From the NCBI RefSeq assembly GCF_000590885.1, contig NZ_JFHN01000045.1, positions 124,001 to 188,000 on the forward strand: a DNA stretch of 64,000 bases, written 5' to 3'. The position numbers were made by a program, and so were the translations under genes. This DNA comes from Erwinia mallotivora (GTDB taxonomy: Bacteria; Pseudomonadota; Gammaproteobacteria; Enterobacterales; Enterobacteriaceae). The notes under the pieces are model-generated. The model had not been told where the DNA came from and did not search any database. It was given only the letters and a program-made list of their open reading frames with translations. Below are positions 28,342-37,707 of the stretch, piece by piece; the first letter of the stretch is position 1, and each line of letters opens with the position of its first letter.

Positions 28342-28598
28342 CAGACTGAGCAGAAAAGTAACCGTATAGTAATCGGTTTTACACGGCCTTCAACCGGAGG
28401 GATTGGTTTTTTAAAAAATGACATTAAGTGCAACCCGGTTTTTGGTAAGGAGCCGATGATTTATTTGTTTATGCAAAGAGAGATAAATGTTTTCTGATGC
28501 AAAACCTGCAAAGTCAAACCGGCCAGCTAACAAGATTCTGTCACTGGCCGGAGGGTGTCATTGTGTTAATCTCATCCGGCAGGTTTACTCAGACTGAG

Positions 28599-28620
28599 CA
28601 AAAAAGCAGCCGATGCGGCT
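28599..28620 (-). terminator. Terminator of the chemoreceptor gene
   Basis: On the minus strand AGCCGCATCGGCT forms a 5-bp stem with a CAT loop, followed by GCTTTTTT. It starts 3 bases past the chemoreceptor stop. Confidence 0.7.
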
Positions 28621-28622
28621 CT

Positions 28623-30209
28623 TCAGTATGCCAGGAGCGGGTTCACAGGTTGTGATTGTTCGTTGACTTTAAACACGCTGATGGACTGAGAAAGCTGCAC
28701 TGCCTGTTCCTGAAGTGACTGTGCTGCTGCGGCTGACTGATTAACCAGTGAGGCGTTTTGCTGAGTAACCTGATCCATCTGAGTGATAGCCATGTTGATC
28801 TCTTCGATACCGGTGCTCTGTTCGTTGCTGGCAACAGAGATTTCACCCATAATTTCGGTCACGCTTTTTACACTGTTAAGGACCTCTTCCATGGTACTTC
28901 CGGCGAGCGCCACCTGCCGACCGCCCTCGTCCACTTTGGCGACGGAGTCTTCAATCAGATGAGCAATCTCTTTGGCAGCTGAAGCCGAGCGTTGAGCAAG
29001 GTTGCGTACTTCTGAGGCCACCACGGCAAAACCACGACCCTGTTCACCCGCACGCGCAGCCTCTACGGCGGCGTTAAGCGCCAGAATATTGGTCTGAAAA
29101 GCAATCCCATCGATCACGCTGATGATATCGACAATTTTCTTCGACGAGCCATTGATCATCTCCATTGTGCTGACCACCTGTTTTACGGCGGCACCGCTCT
29201 GAAGTGCCACACGCGAGGCCTGAGCTGCCAGCTCATTGGCCTGACGGGCATTGTCAGCGTTTTGCTTCACGGTGGATGTCATCTGCTCCATAGCCGATGC
29301 CGTCTCTTCCAGTGAGCTGGCCTGCTGTTCGGTTCGTGATGAGAGGTCCATATTCCCTGCGGAAATTTCACCGGATGCGGTGGTGATCAGATGTGAGCCA
29401 GAGCGCACCTCCGTGACTATCCGCAGCAGGTTTTCATTCATATTTTTCAGTGCCAGCATCAGCTGACCGGTTTCATCAGAGGAGGTCACCTTGATGGCGG
29501 TTCGCAGGTCGCCAGCTGCGACATTTTCAGCAATGGATACTGCTTCACGCAGGGGACGTACAATAGACCGTGTCAGGAAGAAACCGAGAATAATGGCGGC
29601 CAGCACGGCAAGAAAAGAGAAAAGCAGCGTGATATGAATAGCGGTTGCCCCGTCAGCAAGGGCTTTAGCACCTTCGGCCTGCAATTGTTGTGACTGAGAT
29701 TCAGCAAATTTCACCGCTGCGTCGAGGTAGGCACCTTGCGTCAGGGTGATTTTTTTCAGTGCATATTCAGCCGCGATATTTTCGTCGCCAGCCTGAATGA
29801 GCTTCACCAGCTCAACCTTTGACGCTTCGAAAGCCTGTGCCGCATCCTTCAACCCCTGAATTTTCTGTTTGCCGAGTTCAGTTACCTGTAGCTGCACAAT
29901 AGCTTCGATGGCTTTATTGGTTTTTTGAGTGGATTCATTGAGAAATCCCAGGCGCTGGATATTGTTTTGTGGCCGGGTGGTATCAATAACCATGCCGCGT
30001 AAATATTTGATCTGATCGTTGACGCCATCCCTCACGGCAAAGGCCAGCCGAACTTTTTGATAGCGGTCGTTAACAATGCTGTCAACGGCTTCATTGATGT
30101 GCCCGGTTTTGGTTATCGCTGTAATACTGACGATAATCAGTAACAGGATCACCAGACCAAAAGCGGCCCCAAGGCGCACGCCGACTTTCATATTCTTGAC
30201 AGATTTCAT
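28623..30209 (-). CDS. Methyl-accepting chemotaxis protein
   Basis: A 528-residue transmembrane chemoreceptor. It has a first membrane helix (about 13-33), a periplasmic four-helix bundle sensor (4HB_MCP type, about 34-188), a second helix (about 190-212), a HAMP domain, and the long signalling hairpin with the invariant tip IAFQTNILALNAAVEAARAG. Methylation-region motifs such as TEQQASSLEETASAMEQM are present. The C-terminus (VNPLLAY) lacks the NWETF pentapeptide that recruits CheR/CheB in Tsr and Tar, so adaptation may rely on other receptors. The ligand is unknown. Confidence 0.93.
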   Translation of the reverse strand: MKSVKNMKVGVRLGAAFGLVILLLIIVSITAITKTGHINEAVDSIVNDRYQKVRLAFAVRDGVNDQIKYLRGMVIDTTRPQNNIQRLGFLNESTQKTNKAIEAIVQLQVTELGKQKIQGLKDAAQAFEASKVELVKLIQAGDENIAAEYALKKITLTQGAYLDAAVKFAESQSQQLQAEGAKALADGATAIHITLLFSFLAVLAAIILGFFLTRSIVRPLREAVSIAENVAAGDLRTAIKVTSSDETGQLMLALKNMNENLLRIVTEVRSGSHLITTASGEISAGNMDLSSRTEQQASSLEETASAMEQMTSTVKQNADNARQANELAAQASRVALQSGAAVKQVVSTMEMINGSSKKIVDIISVIDGIAFQTNILALNAAVEAARAGEQGRGFAVVASEVRNLAQRSASAAKEIAHLIEDSVAKVDEGGRQVALAGSTMEEVLNSVKSVTEIMGEISVASNEQSTGIEEINMAITQMDQVTQQNASLVNQSAAAAQSLQEQAVQLSQSISVFKVNEQSQPVNPLLAY

Positions 30210-30377
30210 TTTATTTTTTTCCTTGCCTTAGAGAGGGCATCACCAACGGAAGCGGAGGGCATTTTTTTTGGTTTACTCAAGTTACTATCATCGGCAGCGT
30301 TCACAGAAACTTGATGTCAATCTCCTGCTTCGGACTGTCGTTTAGCTATTTTTTTCAGAAAATGACGCGAAAATATT

Positions 30378-30440
30378 GACGGATGACGGATGACGGATGA
30401 CGGATGACGGATGACGGATGACGGATGACGGATGACGGAT
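30378..30440. repeat. Nine perfect tandem copies of GACGGAT
   Basis: Exactly 63 bases made of nine identical heptamers, in the gap between the chemoreceptor start and the opgB terminator. Perfect identity suggests recent slippage and variable copy number. It lies about 170 bases upstream of the chemoreceptor start, where it could change promoter spacing or geometry. Confidence 0.95.
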
Positions 30441-30451
30441 GGGCGACTAAG

Positions 30452-30478
30452 AAAATGCCCCGGTGTGGCACACCGGGG
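30452..30478 (-). terminator. Terminator of opgB
   Basis: CCCCGGTGTG and CACACCGGGG (30458-30478) form a GC-rich stem. On the minus strand it is followed by CATTTTCTT, 8 bases past the opgB stop. Confidence 0.75.
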
Positions 30479-30486
30479 TGGGGATG

Positions 30487-32790
30487 TCAGTGGATGGGGG
30501 TGACTTTCAGGCTGGTGAGGCCAATGCCCAGCTTGCGTGCTTTAAAGCCATCGATAGCACCTTCAGTCGTTTCCTGTGGGCTGGGGGGTTGAATCTCAAT
30601 GCTGTCTGCCTGTTGAGTAAGGGTGAAGTGCAGCCTGACCGTGTTGTCATCCTTACCCAGGCTAAACTCCTTTGTCACCTTACCGACTTTCACCGTAAAA
30701 GTTTGCTGGCTGTTGGCTGCAAACGCGCGTGCAGTCAGTTCGAGCTCAAATTCTTTTGGCAGCGGATCGCGAAAATGGATGCTGACCTGCGGTTGCAAAC
30801 TGGCATCAGACCATCGTCCTCCCCAGGGTTCGATATATGACAGGCCTGACACCTTCGAAACCTGCTCTGGCAGTCCGGGTAGGGCAAACAGAATGGTGTC
30901 TGCACTGTATTTCAGATCGCTGTCAGAAATTTTTAAGCGGGCAACGGTCTGTTGATATTGTTTATCATCGCGCTTGCCGACCTGCTGAAAAGTTACGCGC
31001 CCCGTGCTGGTACCGGGCCTGATCTGCCTTATTACCGGCGGTGAATCCAGCGTTCCCTCGACCACGCAGTAATCACGACTCAGCTCCAGTGTTTTATCCC
31101 AGATGAAACCGGGTTTGAAGCAGCGGTCAATCCAGACAAATTTTTCATCTGCTGCAAATTGCGCCAGCTGTTGCTTAAGGGGCGTGGCGAGCCAGACATC
31201 CAGTTTTGGCTCAATCTTGTTCGGCGTAACAGAAAGCAGCAACGGCAACTTAAAATCCACACCTGAAAAGCTGAAGGTGTTATTTAGCGTATCTATGCGA
31301 TAGTCAGAGATGGTTTTCGGGAAGTTCCATAATTTGATAACGTCTGGTTTCCACTCAAGCATTTTCTCTTTCAGATTCAGATAAGTGCTGGCCAGGGATG
31401 TTGCCGAAAGGCTGCTGCGCCCCAGGCCAATAAAGTTATCACCACCCAGGGCATCCAGCACGGTTGCGCCGTTATCCAGCGTACTGCGTTTGACCGGAAT
31501 CACTTTGCTGCTGCTGTCATCGCCGCGCACCATAAAGAACAGGTCGTGGCGATCGTGCTGGTTGAGGTATTTCCACGCGGTGTTATTCATCGCCAGATGA
31601 TCGGAGCTGACCACAATCAGGGTATTTTTAAAGTAAGGTGTGGCGCGAATACGTTCGATTAGCCGGGCGATATGCTGCTGGCTGCATGCTACGGCGGCCA
31701 GGGATTTATTGGGTTTGCCGTCATATTGCCAGGTCTGGCGCTGGCAACTGCGGGAAATAAAACCATCCGGATGATGGGTGTCTACGGTCAGGGCAAACAA
31801 CGAAAAGGGTTGGTTCAGACGCGACAGTTCCAGATACTTGTCAAAAACCACGTCCAGCAGTGTGTCGTCATACCAACCCCAGTCATTACGGTAGTTTTGA
31901 TCTTTTACCACGTTTTTCAGTTCGTTGAAGCCATAAAGGTGCGCTGGTTCAAAACCATGTGATGAGAGAAATAAGTCTTTACCGGCAAAATTAAGACTGG
32001 CCCCCTGGTAGAAATAGTTCTGGTAGCCAGAGGATTTCAGGATGTCGCCCAGACAGATGTTTTGGGGATAAAAGGTCGACAGTGAACTGGAGGCATTGCC
32101 ATCAAAGGGGGCGAATAAGGGAATGCCGCACTGCGAGGCCACCATGCCGGCAATGGTATATTCGGTGCCGGGTAGCTGTGCGGTATTGCTGAAATCCAGC
32201 GAACTGTTTTTGATTTTGCTCAGCTCAGGCGCAAGACCGGGAAAGGCATTTTCATCAAAATAGGTGCGTTCCAGACTTTCAGCATAGATGTACACCAGAT
32301 TAAGTTTGTTACCGCCGATCTGCTTAGCCGGTACTTTGTAGTGGCTGTAGAAATCTGAATGGCCCTTACCAACCTGTGATTTAATCAGGCTTGCAACCTG
32401 TTGATAAGCCGGGGTAGTTTTAATGGAAGCGATAGCCAGCATCACCGCCAGCAGACTGTATATTCTGCTGTAATCATGCCTTTTGCGTAAACGTAAAATC
32501 CAGGAAAGCAGGCCGAACAGCAAACTCATCCCTGCTATCAGCCCGATAGCGGGAAAAATATATTTTCCGACACCTGCACCGTTAAGACTGCTGGTAATGG
32601 TGTAAATGACAGCATCATTAATGCCTTCGCCAGTAAAATAATCGCTCGCCAGCATTGAGGCATTAAGCAGAATATAAGTGCCCAGAAACAGCAAAATAGC
32701 AGAAAACCACAGCCGGTTTCTGCCCGCCTTCCAGCTGTAAATTGTAACTGAGGCGATAAAGAGTATCAGTGAAAGCAATTCAGAACCCAT
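30487..32790 (-). CDS. opgB: Phosphoglycerol transferase I (OpgB/MdoB)
   Basis: A 767-residue inner-membrane enzyme that moves phosphoglycerol from phosphatidylglycerol to osmoregulated periplasmic glucans. The N-terminus has four hydrophobic helices within the first 135 residues. A periplasmic sulfatase/LtaS-like catalytic domain follows: LVYIYAESLERTYFD carries the metal ligand Glu, TEYTIAGMVASQCGIPL has the catalytic Thr region, and TVDTHHPDGF and VVSSDHLAMNN have further metal ligands. Length and order match E. coli OpgB (763 aa). In E. coli it lies beside yjjA; here it is separated from yjjA by about 28 kb of accessory DNA. Confidence 0.95.
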   Translation of the reverse strand: MGSELLSLILFIASVTIYSWKAGRNRLWFSAILLFLGTYILLNASMLASDYFTGEGINDAVIYTITSSLNGAGVGKYIFPAIGLIAGMSLLFGLLSWILRLRKRHDYSRIYSLLAVMLAIASIKTTPAYQQVASLIKSQVGKGHSDFYSHYKVPAKQIGGNKLNLVYIYAESLERTYFDENAFPGLAPELSKIKNSSLDFSNTAQLPGTEYTIAGMVASQCGIPLFAPFDGNASSSLSTFYPQNICLGDILKSSGYQNYFYQGASLNFAGKDLFLSSHGFEPAHLYGFNELKNVVKDQNYRNDWGWYDDTLLDVVFDKYLELSRLNQPFSLFALTVDTHHPDGFISRSCQRQTWQYDGKPNKSLAAVACSQQHIARLIERIRATPYFKNTLIVVSSDHLAMNNTAWKYLNQHDRHDLFFMVRGDDSSSKVIPVKRSTLDNGATVLDALGGDNFIGLGRSSLSATSLASTYLNLKEKMLEWKPDVIKLWNFPKTISDYRIDTLNNTFSFSGVDFKLPLLLSVTPNKIEPKLDVWLATPLKQQLAQFAADEKFVWIDRCFKPGFIWDKTLELSRDYCVVEGTLDSPPVIRQIRPGTSTGRVTFQQVGKRDDKQYQQTVARLKISDSDLKYSADTILFALPGLPEQVSKVSGLSYIEPWGGRWSDASLQPQVSIHFRDPLPKEFELELTARAFAANSQQTFTVKVGKVTKEFSLGKDDNTVRLHFTLTQQADSIEIQPPSPQETTEGAIDGFKARKLGIGLTSLKVTPIH

Positions 32791-33296
32791 TATTTATTTT
32801 TAATCCTTATGCGGCACAATCCCTGGCCATAAATGGCGATGAACCGATCTGTCATCGGCAGATCAATTTAACGTAGCGAATTATCTCTGGCAATCAGAAC
32901 GGGGACAGGCTGCGGGGTATTTACTGTATTCTGTTTACGGTTTATTTAATTAAATGTTATTTCATGATTGAAAGGGCTAACTGGTTATTACCTGTTGAGA
33001 TGATAAATGCCGGGATGCTGCACAAAACGAGGTGAAATGGCAGAAATACTGCGAGTATTATGGAATGAATGTTAAGAAAAAATAATGTTATCTGGTTTTT
33101 CTTCACCCGGAAATTAATCATCAGAATTCAGAGCCATCTCACGAATCCTCAGCCAGCAACCGATAACGCCGATGGCAGCTTTACTGTTTCGGTTTTTCAT
33201 CTGGCGGATGTCGTGACGTATCCAGTAGCGGGTAAATGCCTGGTGGTTACCCACCGGGCATTTTTCCTTCACTGACACCACCTGCCATTACCGTGC
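32791..33296. other. Gene-free region between opgB and the tautomerase gene
   Basis: About 500 bases, AT-rich in the middle, with no supported gene. It should hold the opgB promoter on the minus strand. Confidence 0.5.
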
Positions 33297-33686
33297 TTAC
33301 AGTTCGCCGGTAATATATTGTGCGACACCGTTACCAAAGCTCCAGTCTCCCTTCGCGTTGGTGATAAAACTGATCATCACATCACTCCCTGCAATGCCAC
33401 AGCTCTCCTCCAGTGCGCGACACAGTTCCGCCATAAACAGCTGTTTCTGTTGGTCGCTACGTGGACTGGTAAAGACCCTGACCATCACCAGATTGCGTGT
33501 ACGCTCCAGCCCCAGACCGGTATCCTCAAAAACCATCTGATGAGCTTTGTTTTCGTGAACAATCTGATAGCGATCTCTTTCGGGAACATTGAAAGCAGTC
33601 AGCACTGCCCGGTGTGCAGCATCCAGCAGGATTTTTAGCTCTGAAGGAGAACGTCCTTCAATAACATCAAACTGAAGTAAGGGCAT
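33297..33686 (-). CDS. Tautomerase-family protein
   Basis: A 129-residue member of the tautomerase superfamily (Tautomerase_2, MIF/4-oxalocrotonate tautomerase fold). Met is followed by Pro2, the catalytic N-terminal proline once Met is removed. Other family features are VPERDRYQIVHENKA, RTRNLVMVRVFTSPRS and the C-terminal GDWSFGNGVAQYI. The substrate is unknown. It is divergent from the LysR-type gene at 33915, which is probably its regulator. Confidence 0.9.
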   Translation of the reverse strand: MPLLQFDVIEGRSPSELKILLDAAHRAVLTAFNVPERDRYQIVHENKAHQMVFEDTGLGLERTRNLVMVRVFTSPRSDQQKQLFMAELCRALEESCGIAGSDVMISFITNAKGDWSFGNGVAQYITGEL

Positions 33687-33888
33687 TATTTTCTCCTGAT
33701 TTTAAATCATTTATTTTATCAAACATTTAAATTTGCGTGAAAAGAGGGGCCGGGCTGAAATCGCGAAATAATGGCGTTTGGCTGTTGCTCCCCGATGGCG
33801 TCAGTGGCACAGGAAGGGGGAATATTTTGCCCTGAGCAGACACTCTACCCGCATGATGGTCAGGAAAAAAGTCGCTATACTTGAACTT

Positions 33889-33910
33889 ATTGTTTTTATA
33901 AATGAACAAT
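33889..33910. promoter_or_regulatory. Candidate LysR-type operator
   Basis: ATTGTT-N10-AACAAT, an interrupted dyad of the size LysR proteins use, immediately upstream of the LysR start in the region divergent from the tautomerase gene. Confidence 0.5.
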
Positions 33911-33914
33911 CAAT

Positions 33915-34829
33915 ATGAAAGAGATTAAAACAGGTGCATTGTGGATGCATCTGCACTGGCTGACGGTACTGGCGGAGCAGGGCAGTTTCACCCGCGCTGC
34001 TGAACGGCTGGGAGTGAGCAAGGCAGCGATGAGTCAGAAGATAAAAGAGCTTGAACACCAGGCTGGCGTTCCGCTGGTGACTCGCACCACCCGCATTGTC
34101 AGATTGACCAGTGCCGGTGAGAAGCTGGTGGAGGAACTACGTGTCCCCTTTGCCCTTATCGAACAGAGTTTTTCCAGCGTCAGGGACTCAGCCGGACCGC
34201 TGCGTGGGTTGGTGCGCGTCACGGCTCCGGTGGCATTTGCCCGTCAGCAACTGGTGCCGCATATCACTGCCTTTTTGCATGAGCATCCACAGGTGCGCGT
34301 TCAACTGGAAGTGACAGACCGGCTGGTGTCGCTGGTCAGTGAAGGATTTGATGTCGCCATCCGCCACAGTGACACGCTGTCTGAAACCCATGTGGTGCAG
34401 CCGTTGTGTGCTACTCGTGCCTTGCTGGTGGCTTCGCCTGAGTATCTGGCGGCGCGTGGCTGGCCGCGATCGCCGCAGTCGCTGTCAGAACACCACTGTC
34501 TGTACTATCCACGCGGCACGGAAACGCCAGGCTGGACATTTACCAAAGGGGCGGAAAAGTTAACGGTTAACGTAAGCGGACCCTTTGCCACCAATAACAG
34601 TGAGTCGCTGCGGGATGCGGCATTGCAGGGAATGGGAATTGCCATGCTACCGGATTTCAGCGCCCGGAGCGCGCTGCGCGAGGGTAGCCTGGTTGAACTT
34701 CTGGCAGACTGGCAGACGGTTGGCACCTTTGCCGGTACGATCTGTGTCGTACGTCCCTGGTCTGCCCAGGTCCCGCGAGCCGTGAGGGGCTTTATCCACT
34801 GGCTGCGCGAGGCTTTCAGCTCGCAATAA
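33915..34829 (+). CDS. LysR-family transcriptional regulator
   Basis: A 304-residue LysR regulator. The N-terminal winged helix-turn-helix reads [20 protein letters not shown] (about 17-36), then [20 protein letters not shown]. The substrate-binding domain follows (about 95-300), with [19 protein letters not shown] and the typical [10 protein letters not shown]. Its subtype is the CrgA/AaeR-like group. It is divergent from the tautomerase gene, so control of that gene and itself is expected. The effector cannot be inferred. Confidence 0.93.
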   Translation: MKEIKTGALWMHLHWLTVLAEQGSFTRAAERLGVSKAAMSQKIKELEHQAGVPLVTRTTRIVRLTSAGEKLVEELRVPFALIEQSFSSVRDSAGPLRGLVRVTAPVAFARQQLVPHITAFLHEHPQVRVQLEVTDRLVSLVSEGFDVAIRHSDTLSETHVVQPLCATRALLVASPEYLAARGWPRSPQSLSEHHCLYYPRGTETPGWTFTKGAEKLTVNVSGPFATNNSESLRDAALQGMGIAMLPDFSARSALREGSLVELLADWQTVGTFAGTICVVRPWSAQVPRAVRGFIHWLREAFSSQ

Positions 34830-34885
34830 CCGAAATTTGCCAGCTGCCAGCGGTTATCAGATCTTTTTTGTTGAGAGAACAGCAC

Positions 34886-35413
34886 ATGCATGAGTCAGAA
34901 GAACATAACATTAGCGACATTCTTGCCCCAGGTCTGCGGGTGGTGTTTTGCGGTATTAATCCCGGAAAATCGTCTGCCCACACCGGCTATCATTTTGCTC
35001 ATCCTGGTAACCGTTTCTGGAAAACTATCTGGCAGGCTGGTTTTACCAGCAGGCAACTGAAACCAGAAGAGGAGATGCGGTTGCTGGATACGCGTTGTGG
35101 CATCACCATGCTGGTAGAACGGCCAACCAGGGAAGCTACGGAGTTGTCAGGTCAGGAGCTGCGCGACGGTGGCAAAAGTCTGGTGCATAAAATTCTTCAC
35201 TATCAGCCAGATGCGCTGGCAGTGCTGGGCAAGCAGGCTTTCAAACAGGCGTTCCGGGTGAGCCGGGTTGAATGGGGCAGACAACGGCAAACGGTCGGTA
35301 AAACAGAGGTCTGGGTACTGCCAAATCCCAGCGGTCTGAACCGGGCTTCACAGGAAAAACTGGTGGAAGCGTATCGTGAACTGGATACGGCGCTTGCTTT
35401 GCGGGGACTTTGA
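34886..35413 (+). CDS. mug: G/U mismatch-specific DNA glycosylase
   Basis: A 175-residue Mug enzyme, which removes uracil and ethenocytosine opposite guanine in base excision repair. Conserved blocks are [20 protein letters not shown] with the catalytic Asn of [25 protein letters not shown] and [12 protein letters not shown], the helix-penetrating loop. An in-frame TTG at 34868 would add six residues. The ATG at 34886 is preferred because GAGAGAACAG precedes it, although the N-terminus is still about seven residues longer than E. coli Mug. As in E. coli, it converges on rpoD. Confidence 0.94.
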   Translation: MHESEEHNISDILAPGLRVVFCGINPGKSSAHTGYHFAHPGNRFWKTIWQAGFTSRQLKPEEEMRLLDTRCGITMLVERPTREATELSGQELRDGGKSLVHKILHYQPDALAVLGKQAFKQAFRVSRVEWGRQRQTVGKTEVWVLPNPSGLNRASQEKLVEAYRELDTALALRGL

Positions 35414-35452
35414 TCTGCAATGAGTGGGGGGCTGCTGGGTTTTTTGCTCCCC

Positions 35453-35478
35453 AAAAAAAAGCCCCTGCAAGCAGGGGC
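35453..35478 (-). terminator. Terminator of rpoD
   Basis: On the minus strand GCCCCTGCTTGCAGGGGC is followed by eight T's. It lies about 24 bases past the rpoD stop and probably also limits read-through from mug. Confidence 0.85.
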
Positions 35479-35501
35479 CTTCGCACGGTAACCTGGCGGG
35501 A

Positions 35502-37346
35502 TTAGTCGTCCAGGAAGCTACGCAATACTTCAGAGCGGCTTGGATGACGCAGTTTACGCAGCGCTTTTGCTTCAATCTGACGAATACGCTCACGGGTTAC
35601 ATCGAACTGTTTACCTACCTCTTCCAGCGTATGGTCAGTATTCATATCGATGCCAAAACGCATACGCAGGACTTTTGCTTCGCGAGCGGTCAGACCTGCC
35701 AGAACGTCATGGGTCGCGGAGCGCAGGCTCTCTGAGGTGGCAGAATCGAGCGGCAGCTCAAGCGTGGTGTCTTCGATAAAATCACCCAGGTGTGAATCTT
35801 CATCATCACCAATTGGCGTCTCCATAGAGATAGGCTCTTTGGCAATTTTCAGCACCTTGCGAATTTTATCATCTGGCATCAACATGCGTTCGGCCAGCTC
35901 TTCCGGCGTCGGTTCACGGCCCATCTCCTGCAACATCTGGCGGGAAATACGGTTGAGTTTATTGATAGTCTCAATCATATGAACCGGAATACGGATGGTG
36001 CGCGCCTGGTCAGCAATTGAGCGGGTAATGGCCTGACGGATCCACCAGGTGGCATAGGTCGAAAATTTATAACCACGGCGATATTCAAACTTATCCACGG
36101 CTTTCATCAGACCAATGTTGCCTTCCTGAATCAGATCGAGGAACTGCAAACCACGGTTGGTGTATTTCTTGGCGATTGAAATAACCAGACGCAGGTTTGC
36201 TTCAACCATCTCTTTTTTCGCCCGGCGAGCTTTCGCTTCACCGATGGACATACGACGGTTGATGTCTTTGACCTGTTCAATGGTCAGCCCCGTCTCTTCC
36301 TCAATCTGCAACAGTTTCATCAGGCTGCGCTGCACGTCTTCTGTTACTTCTTTCAGCTTTTCAGACCAGGGCTTATTCATAGCCAGCGCCGCTTTGAACC
36401 AGGTTTCGCTGGTTTCATTGCCGGTGAACAGGGTGATGAAGTTCTTTTTCGGCATTTTACAGATTTCAACACACAGCTTCATGATGATGCGTTCCTGGGT
36501 ACGAACGCGATCCATCATAGTGCGCATGTTGTTCACCAGGTAGTCAAACTGCTTTGGCACCAGGCGGAACTGTTTAAACACGTCAGACAGATTCTGGATC
36601 TCACTAACGGCATCAGCATGGCTGCGACCTTTGGCTTTGATTACGGTACGGGTTTTTTCGTACTGTACGCGCAGGTCGTTAAATTTTTCACGAGCCAGCT
36701 CTGGATCGATGCTGTTGTCATCATCAGAGTTGTCATCATCAGAATCTTCGTCTTCATCGTCGTCGTCGTCGCGCTCTTCTTCAGAAAGCTCAGAGCCTAC
36801 GTGAGTGGCCGTGGGTGCCATCTCTTCTTCTGCATTCGGATCGACAAATCCGGTAATCATATCGGACAGGCGTGCTTCACCTGCTTCAACACGATCGTAC
36901 TGGTCGAGTAAATAAGTAATGGCCTCAGGGTATTCAGCAACGGAACACTGTACCTGGTTAATCCCGTCTTCGATGCGTTTGGCGATGTCAATTTCGCCTT
37001 CTCGCGTCAGCAGCTCAACGGTGCCCATCTCGCGCATGTACATGCGCACAGGGTCTGTGGTACGTCCAATTTCCGATTCAACGCTGGATAACACTTGAGC
37101 AGCCGCTTCGGCAGCATCTTCGTCCGTATCACTGGTGTTTTCGTTCAGCATCAGATCATCGGCATCAGGTGCTTCTTCCACAACCTGTATGCCCATGTCG
37201 TTGATCATCTGGATGATGTCTTCGATCTGATCGGAGTCGACGATATCTTCCGGCAGATGGTCATTGACCTCGGCATAGGTCAGATAGCCTTGCTCCTTAC
37301 CACGGGTGACAAGCAGCTTCAGCTGTGACTGCGGGTTTTGCTCCAT
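35502..37346 (-). CDS. rpoD: RNA polymerase sigma-70 factor
   Basis: A 614-residue primary sigma factor. Region 1.1 is at the N-terminus, followed by an acidic non-conserved insert with a run of Asp/Glu/Ser (about 190-215). Region 2 contains [20 protein letters not shown] (-10 recognition and melting). Region 4.2 has [20 protein letters not shown] (-35 recognition) and the family ending VLRSFLDD. It directs housekeeping transcription. As last gene of the rpsU-dnaG-rpoD operon it can also be read from internal promoters in or after dnaG. It is the same length as, and nearly identical to, E. coli RpoD. Confidence 0.99.
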   Translation of the reverse strand: MEQNPQSQLKLLVTRGKEQGYLTYAEVNDHLPEDIVDSDQIEDIIQMINDMGIQVVEEAPDADDLMLNENTSDTDEDAAEAAAQVLSSVESEIGRTTDPVRMYMREMGTVELLTREGEIDIAKRIEDGINQVQCSVAEYPEAITYLLDQYDRVEAGEARLSDMITGFVDPNAEEEMAPTATHVGSELSEEERDDDDDEDEDSDDDNSDDDNSIDPELAREKFNDLRVQYEKTRTVIKAKGRSHADAVSEIQNLSDVFKQFRLVPKQFDYLVNNMRTMMDRVRTQERIIMKLCVEICKMPKKNFITLFTGNETSETWFKAALAMNKPWSEKLKEVTEDVQRSLMKLLQIEEETGLTIEQVKDINRRMSIGEAKARRAKKEMVEANLRLVISIAKKYTNRGLQFLDLIQEGNIGLMKAVDKFEYRRGYKFSTYATWWIRQAITRSIADQARTIRIPVHMIETINKLNRISRQMLQEMGREPTPEELAERMLMPDDKIRKVLKIAKEPISMETPIGDDEDSHLGDFIEDTTLELPLDSATSESLRSATHDVLAGLTAREAKVLRMRFGIDMNTDHTLEEVGKQFDVTRERIRQIEAKALRKLRHPSRSEVLRSFLDD

Positions 37347-37707
37347 AAGACGGTATCCACACTTCTGTTAAATTAGATTGGTGTCGGTCGGCTAAGCAGC
37401 CAACAATAACAGTGAGGGCGTTTGATTATTGCCGCTGCCCGTCATGGCGGCTGCCAGGCTCAACCTGGCGGATAATCGGCACTTAAGCCGCTGGATATTC
37501 TGTCTGGGGCACAGTTGTTGCCTTTCCAGTCCGGGCAGTACGCTCAATTCCCACCTGATTGTCTGCCCGGTGAGGATGCGTATTTCCACTCAGACCACTG
37601 AAACCGGCTAAACCAGTCATCTCCCCAGTTTCTGTTAGCAGGCTGCAATAAACGGACCGCTTTAATACCTTGTTAAAACTGGCTGCCTGCCGTTGTTCAT
37701 CTGAAGG
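37347..37707. other. dnaG-rpoD intergenic region
   Basis: About 360 bases without a gene, longer than I recall for E. coli. Local rpoD promoters are expected here, but I cannot assign one firmly. Confidence 0.5.

Noticed and set aside
30378..30440. Possible DnaA/iteron origin
   Set aside because: GACGGAT is not a DnaA box and no replication gene is near; slippage is the simpler explanation.
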